NCBI RefSeq assembly: GCF_018882245.1 | Contig: NZ_JACVOV010000001.1 | Span: forward strand, 62,001 to 126,000 | DNA from: Polynucleobacter sp. AP-Capit-er-40B-B4 | GTDB lineage: Bacteria; Pseudomonadota; Gammaproteobacteria; Burkholderiales; Burkholderiaceae | DNA: 64,000 bases | Reading direction: 5' to 3' | In this document: positions 1 to 8,400 of the stretch, in pieces | How positions within the stretch are numbered: the stretch's first letter is position 1 | Layout: each line of letters begins with the position of its first letter | Notes under the pieces: model-generated | Seen by the model: the letters and a program-made list of their open reading frames with translations, nothing else | Databases searched by the model: none | Told to the model about the DNA's origin: nothing | Translations under genes and position numbers: made by a program

Positions 1-125
1 AATCCGGTTGGGGAGTAAACCATTTGCACTGATGGCGCTGATTTTATCACCCTCTTGCTCAATTCAATAAGACTCACTCACTCTAACTATGAGGATGGGA
101 AAGTAGTAAATCCCAAAACAGACTA

Positions 126-365
126 ATGGACTGGATTCTTGTAGCCTTGGCCGCCAGCAGCACAGGTGCCAACACTAAATTAGGCACCTACTTCACTGAA
201 TTTGACTGTAGAGTAGGCATCTACAATCAACTTGTCATCGACATGCGGCCACCCTCGGTAGATTGGGATCCCCTTATCCAGCAACGCGCGGAAGAGTTGG
301 CAAAGCAATCTCTACGCACACAAACAAGTTATAAATGTATAGCTTTAGCGCCTAGTAAAAAGTAG
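126..365 (+). CDS. Hypothetical protein, 79 aa (doubtful)
   Basis: This is an open frame starting with ATG and ending in TAG. The product contains a plausible globular stretch (residues about 18-70, with motifs VDWDPLIQQRAEELAKQ) but no family that I recognise and no signal peptide. There is no convincing ribosome-binding site directly before the start. It sits at the edge of the accessory island, upstream of an insertion sequence, in a zone that looks decayed, so it may be a fragment of a longer gene. Function unknown. Confidence 0.3.
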   Translation: MDWILVALAASSTGANTKLGTYFTEFDCRVGIYNQLVIDMRPPSVDWDPLIQQRAEELAKQSLRTQTSYKCIALAPSKK

Positions 366-424
366 TTTTTCAGCAACACAAAGTTAATGAAATTATTCTC
401 AATTAAGATTCTTAGATAGCATTT

Positions 425-649
425 TTGACTGATTTGGAAAATCGGTGCGAATCTATAGAATTGGAAATGCTTCACCGCACTTTTCTCTTGAGTGGACCAA
501 AGGAAAACCCCTTGCAGAATGAACTGACCCACAAAAGCTGGACAACCAATCCAACTAAAAAGGTCAACTTCTTGAGCAAACTCGGTGCGCAGTTCAAGCA
601 AAAAGTAGTCAATGATTATTTAAAGGGTGGAGGCTACCTCAGAGGGTAA
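425..649 (+). CDS. Hypothetical ORF cut at its 3' end by the insertion sequence
   Basis: A 74-codon frame that starts with ATG and runs into the left end of the IS element; its TAA stop lies inside the IS terminal repeat. The product is hydrophilic and unrecognised. If the IS and one copy of the GAG target duplication are removed, the frame continues from codon AGA through GTA GCT AAT for about 22 further codons to a TGA near 1904, giving about 96 aa. The original ORF therefore seems to have been interrupted. It may never have been a functional gene; no family or ribosome-binding site supports it strongly. Confidence 0.3.
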   Translation: MTDLENRCESIELEMLHRTFLLSGPKENPLQNELTHKSWTTNPTKKVNFLSKLGAQFKQKVVNDYLKGGGYLRG

Positions 650-656
650 TCCCCCC
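645..656 (+). repeat. IS left terminal inverted repeat
   Basis: GGTAATCCCCCC, perfectly complementary to 1826-1837. Preceded by GAG (642-644), which is repeated after the right end. Confidence 0.85.
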
Positions 657-686
657 TTATTTAACCGAACCTAGAAGTAGAGTTAA

Positions 687-1514
687 TTAAGCAACCATGG
701 CCAGTCGCTGTTTCGGGGTAATGCCGCCCAATGCCATGTTTGGACGTTGATGATTGTATTTATACATCCATTGCGTTGCAAACTCTTGAACTTCGTTAAT
801 GCTTTCCCAATAATGTTGAGATAACCACTCATATCTGACGGTGCGATTAAAGCGCTCTACATAGGCATTTTGTTGTGGTTTACCTGGTTGGATGTGTTGT
901 ATGTGGATTTGATGCTTTGCGGCCCACTCCATCAGTCTGCCACTGACAAGTTCCGGGCCATTATCCGCTCGTATCACTGCCGGTTTGCCTCGCCAAGCAA
1001 TGATTTGATCTAAGCTGCGAACCACTCGCTCAGATGGCAAGGAGAAGTCCACTTCAATACCTAAGGCTTCACGATTAAAGTCATCAATCACGTTAAAGAG
1101 GCGGATGGATCTGCCATCTTGTAACTGGTCATGCATAAAGTCCATCGACCAGACTTGGTTAATGCTCAGCGGTACAACCAACGCATCGGGTTTATCTCTT
1201 ACCAAACGTTTGCGTGGTTTGATGCGCAGATTGAGCTCAAGCTCGCGGTAAATCCGGTAGATCCGTTTGTGGTTCCATGTGTAGTTCTTGACATTACGTA
1301 GGTACAAATAGCATAGGCCAAAGCCCCAGCTGCGATTGTTATCCGTTAAGCGGATCAGCCAGTTAGCAATGAGTTCATTCTGCGCATTGTTCTTCGCTTC
1401 ATAGCGGTAACAGGTCTCACTCACGCTAAAGATAGCGCAGGCCAACCGAATGGGGATTGCCTTATCTCTGACTGCCTTTTGGGCCATCTCACGTCTGTGA
1501 GACGGCCTCACCAC
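687..1514 (-). CDS. IS3-family transposase OrfB (DDE integrase catalytic domain)
   Basis: This is the catalytic half of the IS3 transposase, normally made as an OrfAB fusion by -1 ribosomal frameshifting. An N-terminal HTH_21-type segment precedes an rve integrase core with the DDE residues visible in [19 protein letters not shown] and [10 protein letters not shown]. The end (about [16 protein letters not shown]) is typical of the family. About 275 residues is the usual length. The frame opens at a GTG at 1514, inside the end of orfA, which fits production by frameshifting rather than independent initiation. No internal stops, so probably active. Confidence 0.95.
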   Translation of the reverse strand: MVRPSHRREMAQKAVRDKAIPIRLACAIFSVSETCYRYEAKNNAQNELIANWLIRLTDNNRSWGFGLCYLYLRNVKNYTWNHKRIYRIYRELELNLRIKPRKRLVRDKPDALVVPLSINQVWSMDFMHDQLQDGRSIRLFNVIDDFNREALGIEVDFSLPSERVVRSLDQIIAWRGKPAVIRADNGPELVSGRLMEWAAKHQIHIQHIQPGKPQQNAYVERFNRTVRYEWLSQHYWESINEVQEFATQWMYKYNHQRPNMALGGITPKQRLAMVA

Positions 1515-1774
1515 TTTTTTGTGAGGGCCTCATTGAGTATCTCTGCCTTGAGCTTCTCTTCGATGTACATCTTCTTTAAGCGGGCGTTCTCAGCCTCAAG
1601 CTCCTTCATGCGAGCCATCATGGAGGTATCCATGCCACCATACTTGGCACGCCGCTTGTAGAAAGTAGCTGAACTAATACCTAGTTCGCGACAGACTTCG
1701 GGAACCGCTAAGCCAGCATCAACCCGCTTTAGGGCATCCATGATCTGGCTGTCAGTAAATTTAGAACGCTTCAT
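1508..1774 (-). CDS. IS3-family transposase OrfA (helix-turn-helix)
   Basis: An 88-residue protein that binds the IS ends. It has an HTH_Tnp_1 domain (residues about 1-55, with the motif [15 protein letters not shown] and a second helix around [21 protein letters not shown]) followed by a leucine-zipper segment (about 58-85) for multimerisation. An ATG start follows a GGAG ribosome site. The last codons ACA AAA AAG TGG TGA contain the slippery sequence that moves ribosomes into orfB. The sequence fits the IS407 subgroup (MKRSKF start, YGGMD motif). Confidence 0.94.
   Translation of the reverse strand: MKRSKFTDSQIMDALKRVDAGLAVPEVCRELGISSATFYKRRAKYGGMDTSMMARMKELEAENARLKKMYIEEKLKAEILNEALTKKW
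1514..1520 (-). promoter_or_regulatory. Programmed -1 frameshift site of the IS transposase
   Basis: On the minus strand the heptamer A AAA AAG precedes the orfA stop by two codons. Slipping back one base after it continues directly into orfB (GTG GTG AGG CCG). This A6G heptamer is a classic IS3-family frameshift signal. Confidence 0.85.
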
Positions 1775-2012
1775 GTAGAACTCCTCTAATTGAGAAAATT
1801 CTACCTCTGAGCTCAGTTAACCTGTGGGGGGATTACCGAGTAGCTAATCGTTACGTTATCCAAACAACAGAGCCTTTATCTAACACTAGGTCAATCAGTT
1901 CCTGATGAGGTGGCAGACTGGAGCATCGTTAACTCAAGGACAGAGTTTAAGAATTCTGTTGGCGAATAAACGAAAGATAACTAAACACCTAGACACCTTC
2001 CTCCAGGCTAAA

Positions 2013-5000
2013 TCACTCATTAGAGGTCTGAACTAATCTTATCCATGCAGTACATGAATCATGCAGTTCTTTGCCGGAATCCGACAGCATCTTTGAGTAC
2101 TCTAAACCTTTTGTAAATGCCTTAATAGCCAATCGTTTATCTCCGGCATTTTTATATGCACACCCTAAATTATTTAAGGCCCATCCGATTTCTAAAAAGT
2201 CTTTTAATTCAGAAGTTTTTAACGCTCTAATTTGCTCTTTTCGCAATTTTATTGAGGCTCTATAATCCCCAATCGCCATTAGTAACATCGCAAGATTGTG
2301 ATAGCTGACTTGAGTCAACTCATGATTTAATAAAAGATGACTTTTTCTAATCTTAAGGGCAGGAATAAGATATTTTAATGCCTCATCTTTATTGTCTTTT
2401 TCCAAGAAAAGATGAACCCCAATTTCGTTTAAAAAATATGCGTAATCAACATCTTCTTGCCTATCATTTTTTTTGTATAAATACAGAATTTTACGATAAA
2501 GATCAGACGCCTCTGATCCCCGATCGCGATCATCCAACAAGGAGGCCAGGTTGTTCAAATAATCTTTCCGAACTGTGAAATTATCACCACCATATTTTTC
2601 TTGAATTGCTATAGCCTTTCGATAATAGAGCTCGGCTTTACTATATTTTCTTAAATCCTCAAGGCATAACGCAAAATTGTTGTAAGCCACAGCAACATCT
2701 ATGTGAAAATCTGAATACAACGAATGTAGTATGGCTAACTCCCTCCGGTGCGCCTTTAATGCAAATCTAGGATGCTTTGACTCTCGCAAAAAAGTGCCTA
2801 TATTTCCAATTCTTATCGCCTCTGTTGCGCTATTCTTACCCAAAATGGCTCTTGTAATGGGCATAGATTTCGCAATTGCAGCAATCGCTTCGCGCTTCAA
2901 ATTCATATCAGACAGGCAAATTGCATAATTATTTAAAGTGTTGCTGTAATCAATGCTTTTAGCCTCGCCAACCTTCTCTAAATTAAGAAGTAAATCTTCA
3001 TATAGATTTTTAGCCTCAGTAGCACGATTAGTATTTCTCAATATCCACGCAAGGCCATTAATTGAAGCCCCCCTAGACCTGCTATACCTTTTCTCGCGTG
3101 CTAAACACTCCTTAAAAGTATGCTCAGCTTCAATAAAATTCATTTTTTCAGATAGCAATACACCAAGCTGATGCAAGGAGAGAAGGTACTCCTTACTTTT
3201 AGTCCCGTAAAGGGTGGAGGAGATTGAAACAGATTGTCTAGCAAGTCCTTCTGTAAACTCACTTAGAAATCCTTTATTTCTAAGAAATCGCTCCAAACGA
3301 AATAAAATTTTTAGCAAATTATCGGGGTTAACGCTATTTCTCCAAAGATCCCAAACTCTTTGATATTCGTTTTGTATGTTTACTTTATTCTTTTTCTCTA
3401 ATTCAATCCAATATTTTTCCAATTGATCTTGGTGGTTATCATTAGTTAGATCTAGGAAAAGCTGATAATCCACCAAACACCTCTTCAAGCTCTCCCACTC
3501 CTGCGCCTCTCTCCACTGATAGGGCTCTTCTTCTGCTCTTCTAGCATCCGCTGTTTGTTTTTGGAAGTATTTGGCTAGATTGATATGGGCTTGTTTTTGG
3601 AGTTGCTTGGTTTTGAGGTAGCGGTCTTTGACAGCAATCCTCATGTAGTCATGCGCAAAGGCAATCTTGCCATTGGACTCTAAAAAGCATTCATCTAGGG
3701 CATTGCGGATCGGAGCCCAGGTGGCGGGTTTGAGATTAACGATAGCGAGGATCTCTTTTTCAGTAAGACCTGCTCTAGAAGCCCAGATAGATTGCATGGC
3801 CATTTGCACTGCCTGTTTGCCGCTATCGCCCTCAACGCGTTTGAGCACCCGCTCAAATAGATCATCAATGGTTTTACTAGAGAGGTATTGTTTTAGGCGC
3901 CTTTGCAACTCTTCATGGACTCCAAACAGGCGCAGCTCTTCAGCTAAGGTTCTTATAAAGAGGGGGTTGTTAGCCAGCGGATGAGCAAGTGCTTGCTTGA
4001 TGAGATCTGGAGCTAAGGTTTTGTTGTACTTGGCCAAGTAAGTAACTAATAGGTTTTTGCGCTGGGTACTGGTTAAAGGCTTTACTTGAAGGGTGTGCCA
4101 CTGCTCCTTTTTGGCGGAGCTTGGCCGCTTGCTCGCTTTAGTACTGACCGCATTACTTACCTTAGTGAGCAAGGCTTCTTTGACCTCCCCCGGAAGGGTT
4201 GAGACGATGAGCGTGATGTGAGGTGGCAGGAAGTCTGGTAACCAGCGCAGGTCTTTTAAGTCAGTCAGGCTATTTAAAGAGTCCAGTGCGAGCACCCAAC
4301 TAGTCTTACGTTTGCCGGCAGAACTACTCCCAGTGGCCAGCCATGTAGTGATACTGTCATCAAGCAATTGAGGGACTCCTGCAATCTCGTCATTACTGCC
4401 CGTAATGCGTTTGATGGTCTCAATTAAGCGCCGCACCAATACCGCAGGATCGGCTGAGTCGGTACTGGCGCCCAGGTAATACTCAAAGACCAGGTGTTCG
4501 GGGTGTTTGGCTTGGTAGCTTTGTAGCCAGTTCGCCAAAAGCGCACTCTTACCACCGCCAGAGCCGCCTTCAATGAGGATTTTGGTTTGTTTTTTAGTAA
4601 TTGCTGCAGTCAATGCCTGGAGGTACTTTTCTCCCCCTAAGTACAACCTTCTTCTGGGAGCAGCGTATGCTTCGTGCTTTAGACCTTCCCTGGTATAGGC
4701 ATCTGGCACGCTCGTAGCGGGGAACTCTTTATCTAAGAGTTTCCAAAGGTCTTTTTCTAGGCGCTTGGCAAAGGCTTCTGGGTTCTGATAGCGCACTACT
4801 GGGAAGCGGTGTTTACTAATACGCGCTTTGAGCTTTTGCTGACGCTCGTGATCGGCTGGCGACTCAGGTAAATAATCGCCGCCTTTTTGTTTGGCATAGG
4901 AGGACGATCTAAAGTAAAAAAGAGCTCTGCCAGCCATTTTGGGATTATTCAGGACACCATGGAGCATCTCCAGTTCAGTAACGCTTTTGCCACCACGGTG

Positions 5001-5321
5001 ACTATCTAACCAAGGTTGGCGCTCTACTAAATCGGGGGCATACGCATCTTTAGGGGGGACCCAGCCATAGCGATCACCGAGCATACCAACAAAGAAGGGT
5101 CTTGCCCTGTCAATCTCCGCTAAGCAGATGGGTAGCACTTCACCACGCTCGGCCTGCGCCGCGGTAATACCCCAGCGAAGATCAACATCGACTAACTCAA
5201 CAAAGCGATCTTTGAGCTTAGCCCGAAGATTGGGAAAGACTTTGCGAACTAGAAGGTCACGCTCTTCCCCGTAGTCACGAAAGGTAGAGGAGAGGAAGAT
5301 GCGGACGGAGCGGTTTTGCAT
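2013..5321 (-). CDS. DUF4062 - NACHT/STAND-type NTPase - TPR protein, 1102 aa
   Basis: A large cytoplasmic signal-transduction NTPase. Residues 5-90 form a DUF4062 domain: motifs RIFLSSTFRDYGEERDLL, DVDLRWGIT and a CLAEIDRARPFFVGMLGDRYGW block. A P-loop NTPase follows, with Walker A GGSGGGKS (252-259) and Walker B WVLALDSLN (342-350), then a helical arm. From about residue 690 to the end lie tetratricopeptide-like helical repeats (NNYAICL, YNNFALCLEDLRKY, ALNNLGCAYKNAGDKRLAIKAF). DUF4062-NTPase proteins with WD40 or TPR tails are known from TEP1/NWD1-like eukaryotic proteins and bacterial conflict loci. It is the last gene of the minus-strand operon, 84 bp after a second DUF4062 protein. No strong Shine-Dalgarno is visible. 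The role as a sensor or effector of a defence system is inference. Confidence 0.85.
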   Translation of the reverse strand: MQNRSVRIFLSSTFRDYGEERDLLVRKVFPNLRAKLKDRFVELVDVDLRWGITAAQAERGEVLPICLAEIDRARPFFVGMLGDRYGWVPPKDAYAPDLVERQPWLDSHRGGKSVTELEMLHGVLNNPKMAGRALFYFRSSSYAKQKGGDYLPESPADHERQQKLKARISKHRFPVVRYQNPEAFAKRLEKDLWKLLDKEFPATSVPDAYTREGLKHEAYAAPRRRLYLGGEKYLQALTAAITKKQTKILIEGGSGGGKSALLANWLQSYQAKHPEHLVFEYYLGASTDSADPAVLVRRLIETIKRITGSNDEIAGVPQLLDDSITTWLATGSSSAGKRKTSWVLALDSLNSLTDLKDLRWLPDFLPPHITLIVSTLPGEVKEALLTKVSNAVSTKASKRPSSAKKEQWHTLQVKPLTSTQRKNLLVTYLAKYNKTLAPDLIKQALAHPLANNPLFIRTLAEELRLFGVHEELQRRLKQYLSSKTIDDLFERVLKRVEGDSGKQAVQMAMQSIWASRAGLTEKEILAIVNLKPATWAPIRNALDECFLESNGKIAFAHDYMRIAVKDRYLKTKQLQKQAHINLAKYFQKQTADARRAEEEPYQWREAQEWESLKRCLVDYQLFLDLTNDNHQDQLEKYWIELEKKNKVNIQNEYQRVWDLWRNSVNPDNLLKILFRLERFLRNKGFLSEFTEGLARQSVSISSTLYGTKSKEYLLSLHQLGVLLSEKMNFIEAEHTFKECLAREKRYSRSRGASINGLAWILRNTNRATEAKNLYEDLLLNLEKVGEAKSIDYSNTLNNYAICLSDMNLKREAIAAIAKSMPITRAILGKNSATEAIRIGNIGTFLRESKHPRFALKAHRRELAILHSLYSDFHIDVAVAYNNFALCLEDLRKYSKAELYYRKAIAIQEKYGGDNFTVRKDYLNNLASLLDDRDRGSEASDLYRKILYLYKKNDRQEDVDYAYFLNEIGVHLFLEKDNKDEALKYLIPALKIRKSHLLLNHELTQVSYHNLAMLLMAIGDYRASIKLRKEQIRALKTSELKDFLEIGWALNNLGCAYKNAGDKRLAIKAFTKGLEYSKMLSDSGKELHDSCTAWIRLVQTSNE

Positions 5322-5405
5322 GAAATACTATTAGAAAAGAAAAGGGGGATTTAAGTTGGTTTCTGGCACCCAAAAGCTTCTTAATCGTTAAAAAAACATT
5401 TTTTC

Positions 5406-8400
5406 TCAAGAATTAATTAACTCGTCAGGACTATATAGTCCTATTAAAGAAGCTGTTCCATCGGATTCTGTAATAAAAAAGAATTTTTCATCAACTGCCA
5501 TTGACAACAACGGAAAGCCTCCGTAGGGTTCAAAAAATTCCCTACTACTCTGATCTTGAGAAGAAACTCGATGCGGAATAAATCGGACAAGTTGTCTACC
5601 ATACCAACGAATCATTTGATGGTTTACACGAAACTCTACATAATTTTTGGGATAACCATTCACTGAACCGTCAAAACACGTTAGTGTTTTCAGAGGTTCC
5701 CCCACATAAAAAATTTTCAAAAGATTTGGCAATGGTTTAGTAAATGCCCTATATTTTCGGGCAACAACACCTTCAAGAGGTGCAACAGCTAATGCCTGAG
5801 GAATTGCAATTGGCTTTACTTCAGAAAACTGATGATTTGGTAAGACAGTTAATTTATAAAATTGATAGTCTACAAAATACTCCTGATTATTATCATCAGC
5901 GAAAATAATTTCGCCATCTATAACCCAGAATCCATTTTTAAGGAATGGATGAGAAATAAAATCAAGATACTTATATTCTGGCTTTACTTGCATGGTGTCT
6001 AAAGCCAAATAGTCGATCTCTCCACTATTTTTAAACAAAGAAATGTGATCTTCGTAAGAAATCAATAGATAATCATCCATTGGAGTAACGTCAATATTTG
6101 AGTACCCATCATAATCTTTGCATTCTGCTAAGAATGCACCAAAATAACTATCATATGCAGTAGGATCTAAAGAAACCCATTCTTTATCTCGATATAAAAA
6201 TTTAATGAACCCACCGCCATTTCCTGACTCAGACATCCCACGATCAGCACTCCAGAGAATTAATTCATCTCCAATTAATTCCGAAATAGCACCTGGAGAG
6301 TACTCGTGCGGGATAAAAACTTGCGATGGTGGAAGTGCTTGGTTATTAATAATTTGAATAGCTTTTGTGCCAGTAATTGCGAATATTTGCTGATCGTTCC
6401 AAGACTCTGAAACAGTGACTAATCCACCAATGTTTTGATCAATCTCAGCTGAATATTCTCTATCACCCTCGCGAATATTCAAACAAACTAAATTTTCTTG
6501 ATCTAATACAACGATTTGTCTGTCATTTATCCAGGAAAATATGAACTCATCTTCATAATCAACAACTAAATTCATTGTACAAAGATGATATAAATCGCCA
6601 TCTTTATCAATTGATATGATTGGTTCCGGAACGCTGTGAGAACCAGAATCCATATCATAATGTGATCGTCGACTAACAATTGAAGTCTCGCCATTTAAAG
6701 TTAAAACTTCAAAATTTGATAGCCCTTCATAATCGGTATCATGAAACTCATCCTCATCAAGATTCCAAGTGCTTAAAACAGATTGGGATTGCAGTTGAGT
6801 ACCGCTTTCTAAAATACGAAGGGTACTGTCAGAGATAAACTGCGCAGAAACATTGCTGCTTGAATCCATCAGTAATTGTCTCTTACATAACATTCCCCTA
6901 TGAGGGTGATAAGCAATGACCCAGTGAGGTGGAGAATATTTAGTAGACTCTCCTACCCCTTGAAAATGATAAGACAGATTCATTGAGCAAGTAAAAACGA
7001 TGTAATTAGAATTACAAGCTAGCAAATTAATCTGATCAAAATCTTTATCCTTTTCCGTTACAAAATTATTCACTTGTTCATCAATTATTTTCACCACGCG
7101 ACTAGTCAAATCCACTTGATACCAATGATTAGACTTAAATAAAATCACATTTTCTATTGCAATAAACCGGCTCGAAAAAAAAGTTGATGGAATCGGATCA
7201 GTTTGCCAAAAGTCATCGATATTCCCTATATTCTGAAAAACAATGCGGGTATAAGATTCCCATGAATTTTTCTTCTTAATATCAGTCGTTTTATGAATAA
7301 ACCAACCTTGATGAATAATAAATACAGGATGTTGGCCAACATCATATCTTTTTCGATACCTATCTTCCTTCATCAGAGGAAGTCTTATTTGAACTAGCTC
7401 ATTATTTTCTTTTACACTTAAAACGTAATGCGCATCGATTCCACGAATGAGTATTTGGCTATTCTTTTTATCTTTATTCGGCCAATCCTGAAAGCTTCCA
7501 TTTACAGATTGCCTAACCCATTTATGTTCACTGGGCAAATTGATCTTTTGTTCCGAAAAAAAGCCATTTTCGAAAGTAATCAACGTAATATGCTTTCCAT
7601 GCCTAGGGAGCAAAAGTAAAGAGCCATCAACTTTAAATAATTGATCTTTCTCACTACGGGGATAGGAAGAGATTAAGCCTCCATCCAATGTATTCCAAGC
7701 CAAAATTTGAAAATTGTCCCAGCTAAGTAAAATATTTTTTGATAAAACTAATAATCCATTTGTTCCCTTCTTTCGATAGTGCGCATATTCATAGCTGGTC
7801 CAAAAAACACCATCATCTTTTTTAGTTTTAGGAATAATTACTTTTTTAACCAAAGCCTTATTAAATTTAGAAATTGTTAACCACTTCATAGCGTCGTTAT
7901 GAACTTGGTTGGAATTATCAATTTCTAGGGAAAATTGTAAAAAAATTCGATGGGCAGGCCAAACTTGATCTGCTTTAATGAATATTTGAATTCTATTTTT
8001 TAAGAATAACCAATAATTTACTAATGTATTTTTGAAAGGTAATTTTTCGACAATCGCCCTTTGATAATCTTGAAATAAATCTTCTATCCGATTTGCAGCA
8101 CTCTTAGCCATGACAAAGCCAAAGTTTGATATTAAATTAGAGAAGTCTTCAATTTTCTTTGCCCTTATTAATTGCCATGGTTCTTCCATGATTCTTCGCA
8201 AAGATTGGCTCTGTTGATCACCACTAATATCAGTTTGTTTAAAAAGTAAATCTAGATTCTGATCACCCATTTTTGAAAACAAATGAGCTAACCTAGAATG
8301 TATCTCTTCTCCAACTTTTTCTTTAAGAAGCTCTTCTTCAATGACCTCTTTAAACTCTCGATGGAAATAACGAAACAGAATTGCTCCATCAACTTTAGCC

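Larger units (their letters stand above)
645..1837 (-). mobile_element. IS3-family insertion sequence (IS407-like), complete
   Basis: A 1193-bp element bounded by perfect 12-bp inverted ends (GGTAATCCCCCC at 645-656 and its complement at 1826-1837), with further imperfect inner similarity (TTAAC and a GTAGA/GAGGTAGA block on both sides). The trinucleotide GAG is duplicated on both flanks (642-644 and 1838-1840), the footprint of a recent transposition; IS3 elements make 3-5 bp duplications. It carries orfA and orfB on the minus strand, overlapping through an A6G slippery tract. Both reading frames are intact, so the element may still be active. It lies between a decayed zone and the end of the large-NTPase operon. 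Confidence 0.93.

Noticed and set aside
1841-2012. Possible C-terminal coding fragment right of the IS (around VPDEVADWSIVN)
   Set aside because: A frame with protein-like sequence exists but has an upstream stop and no start or partner frame on the left of the IS; too short to support.
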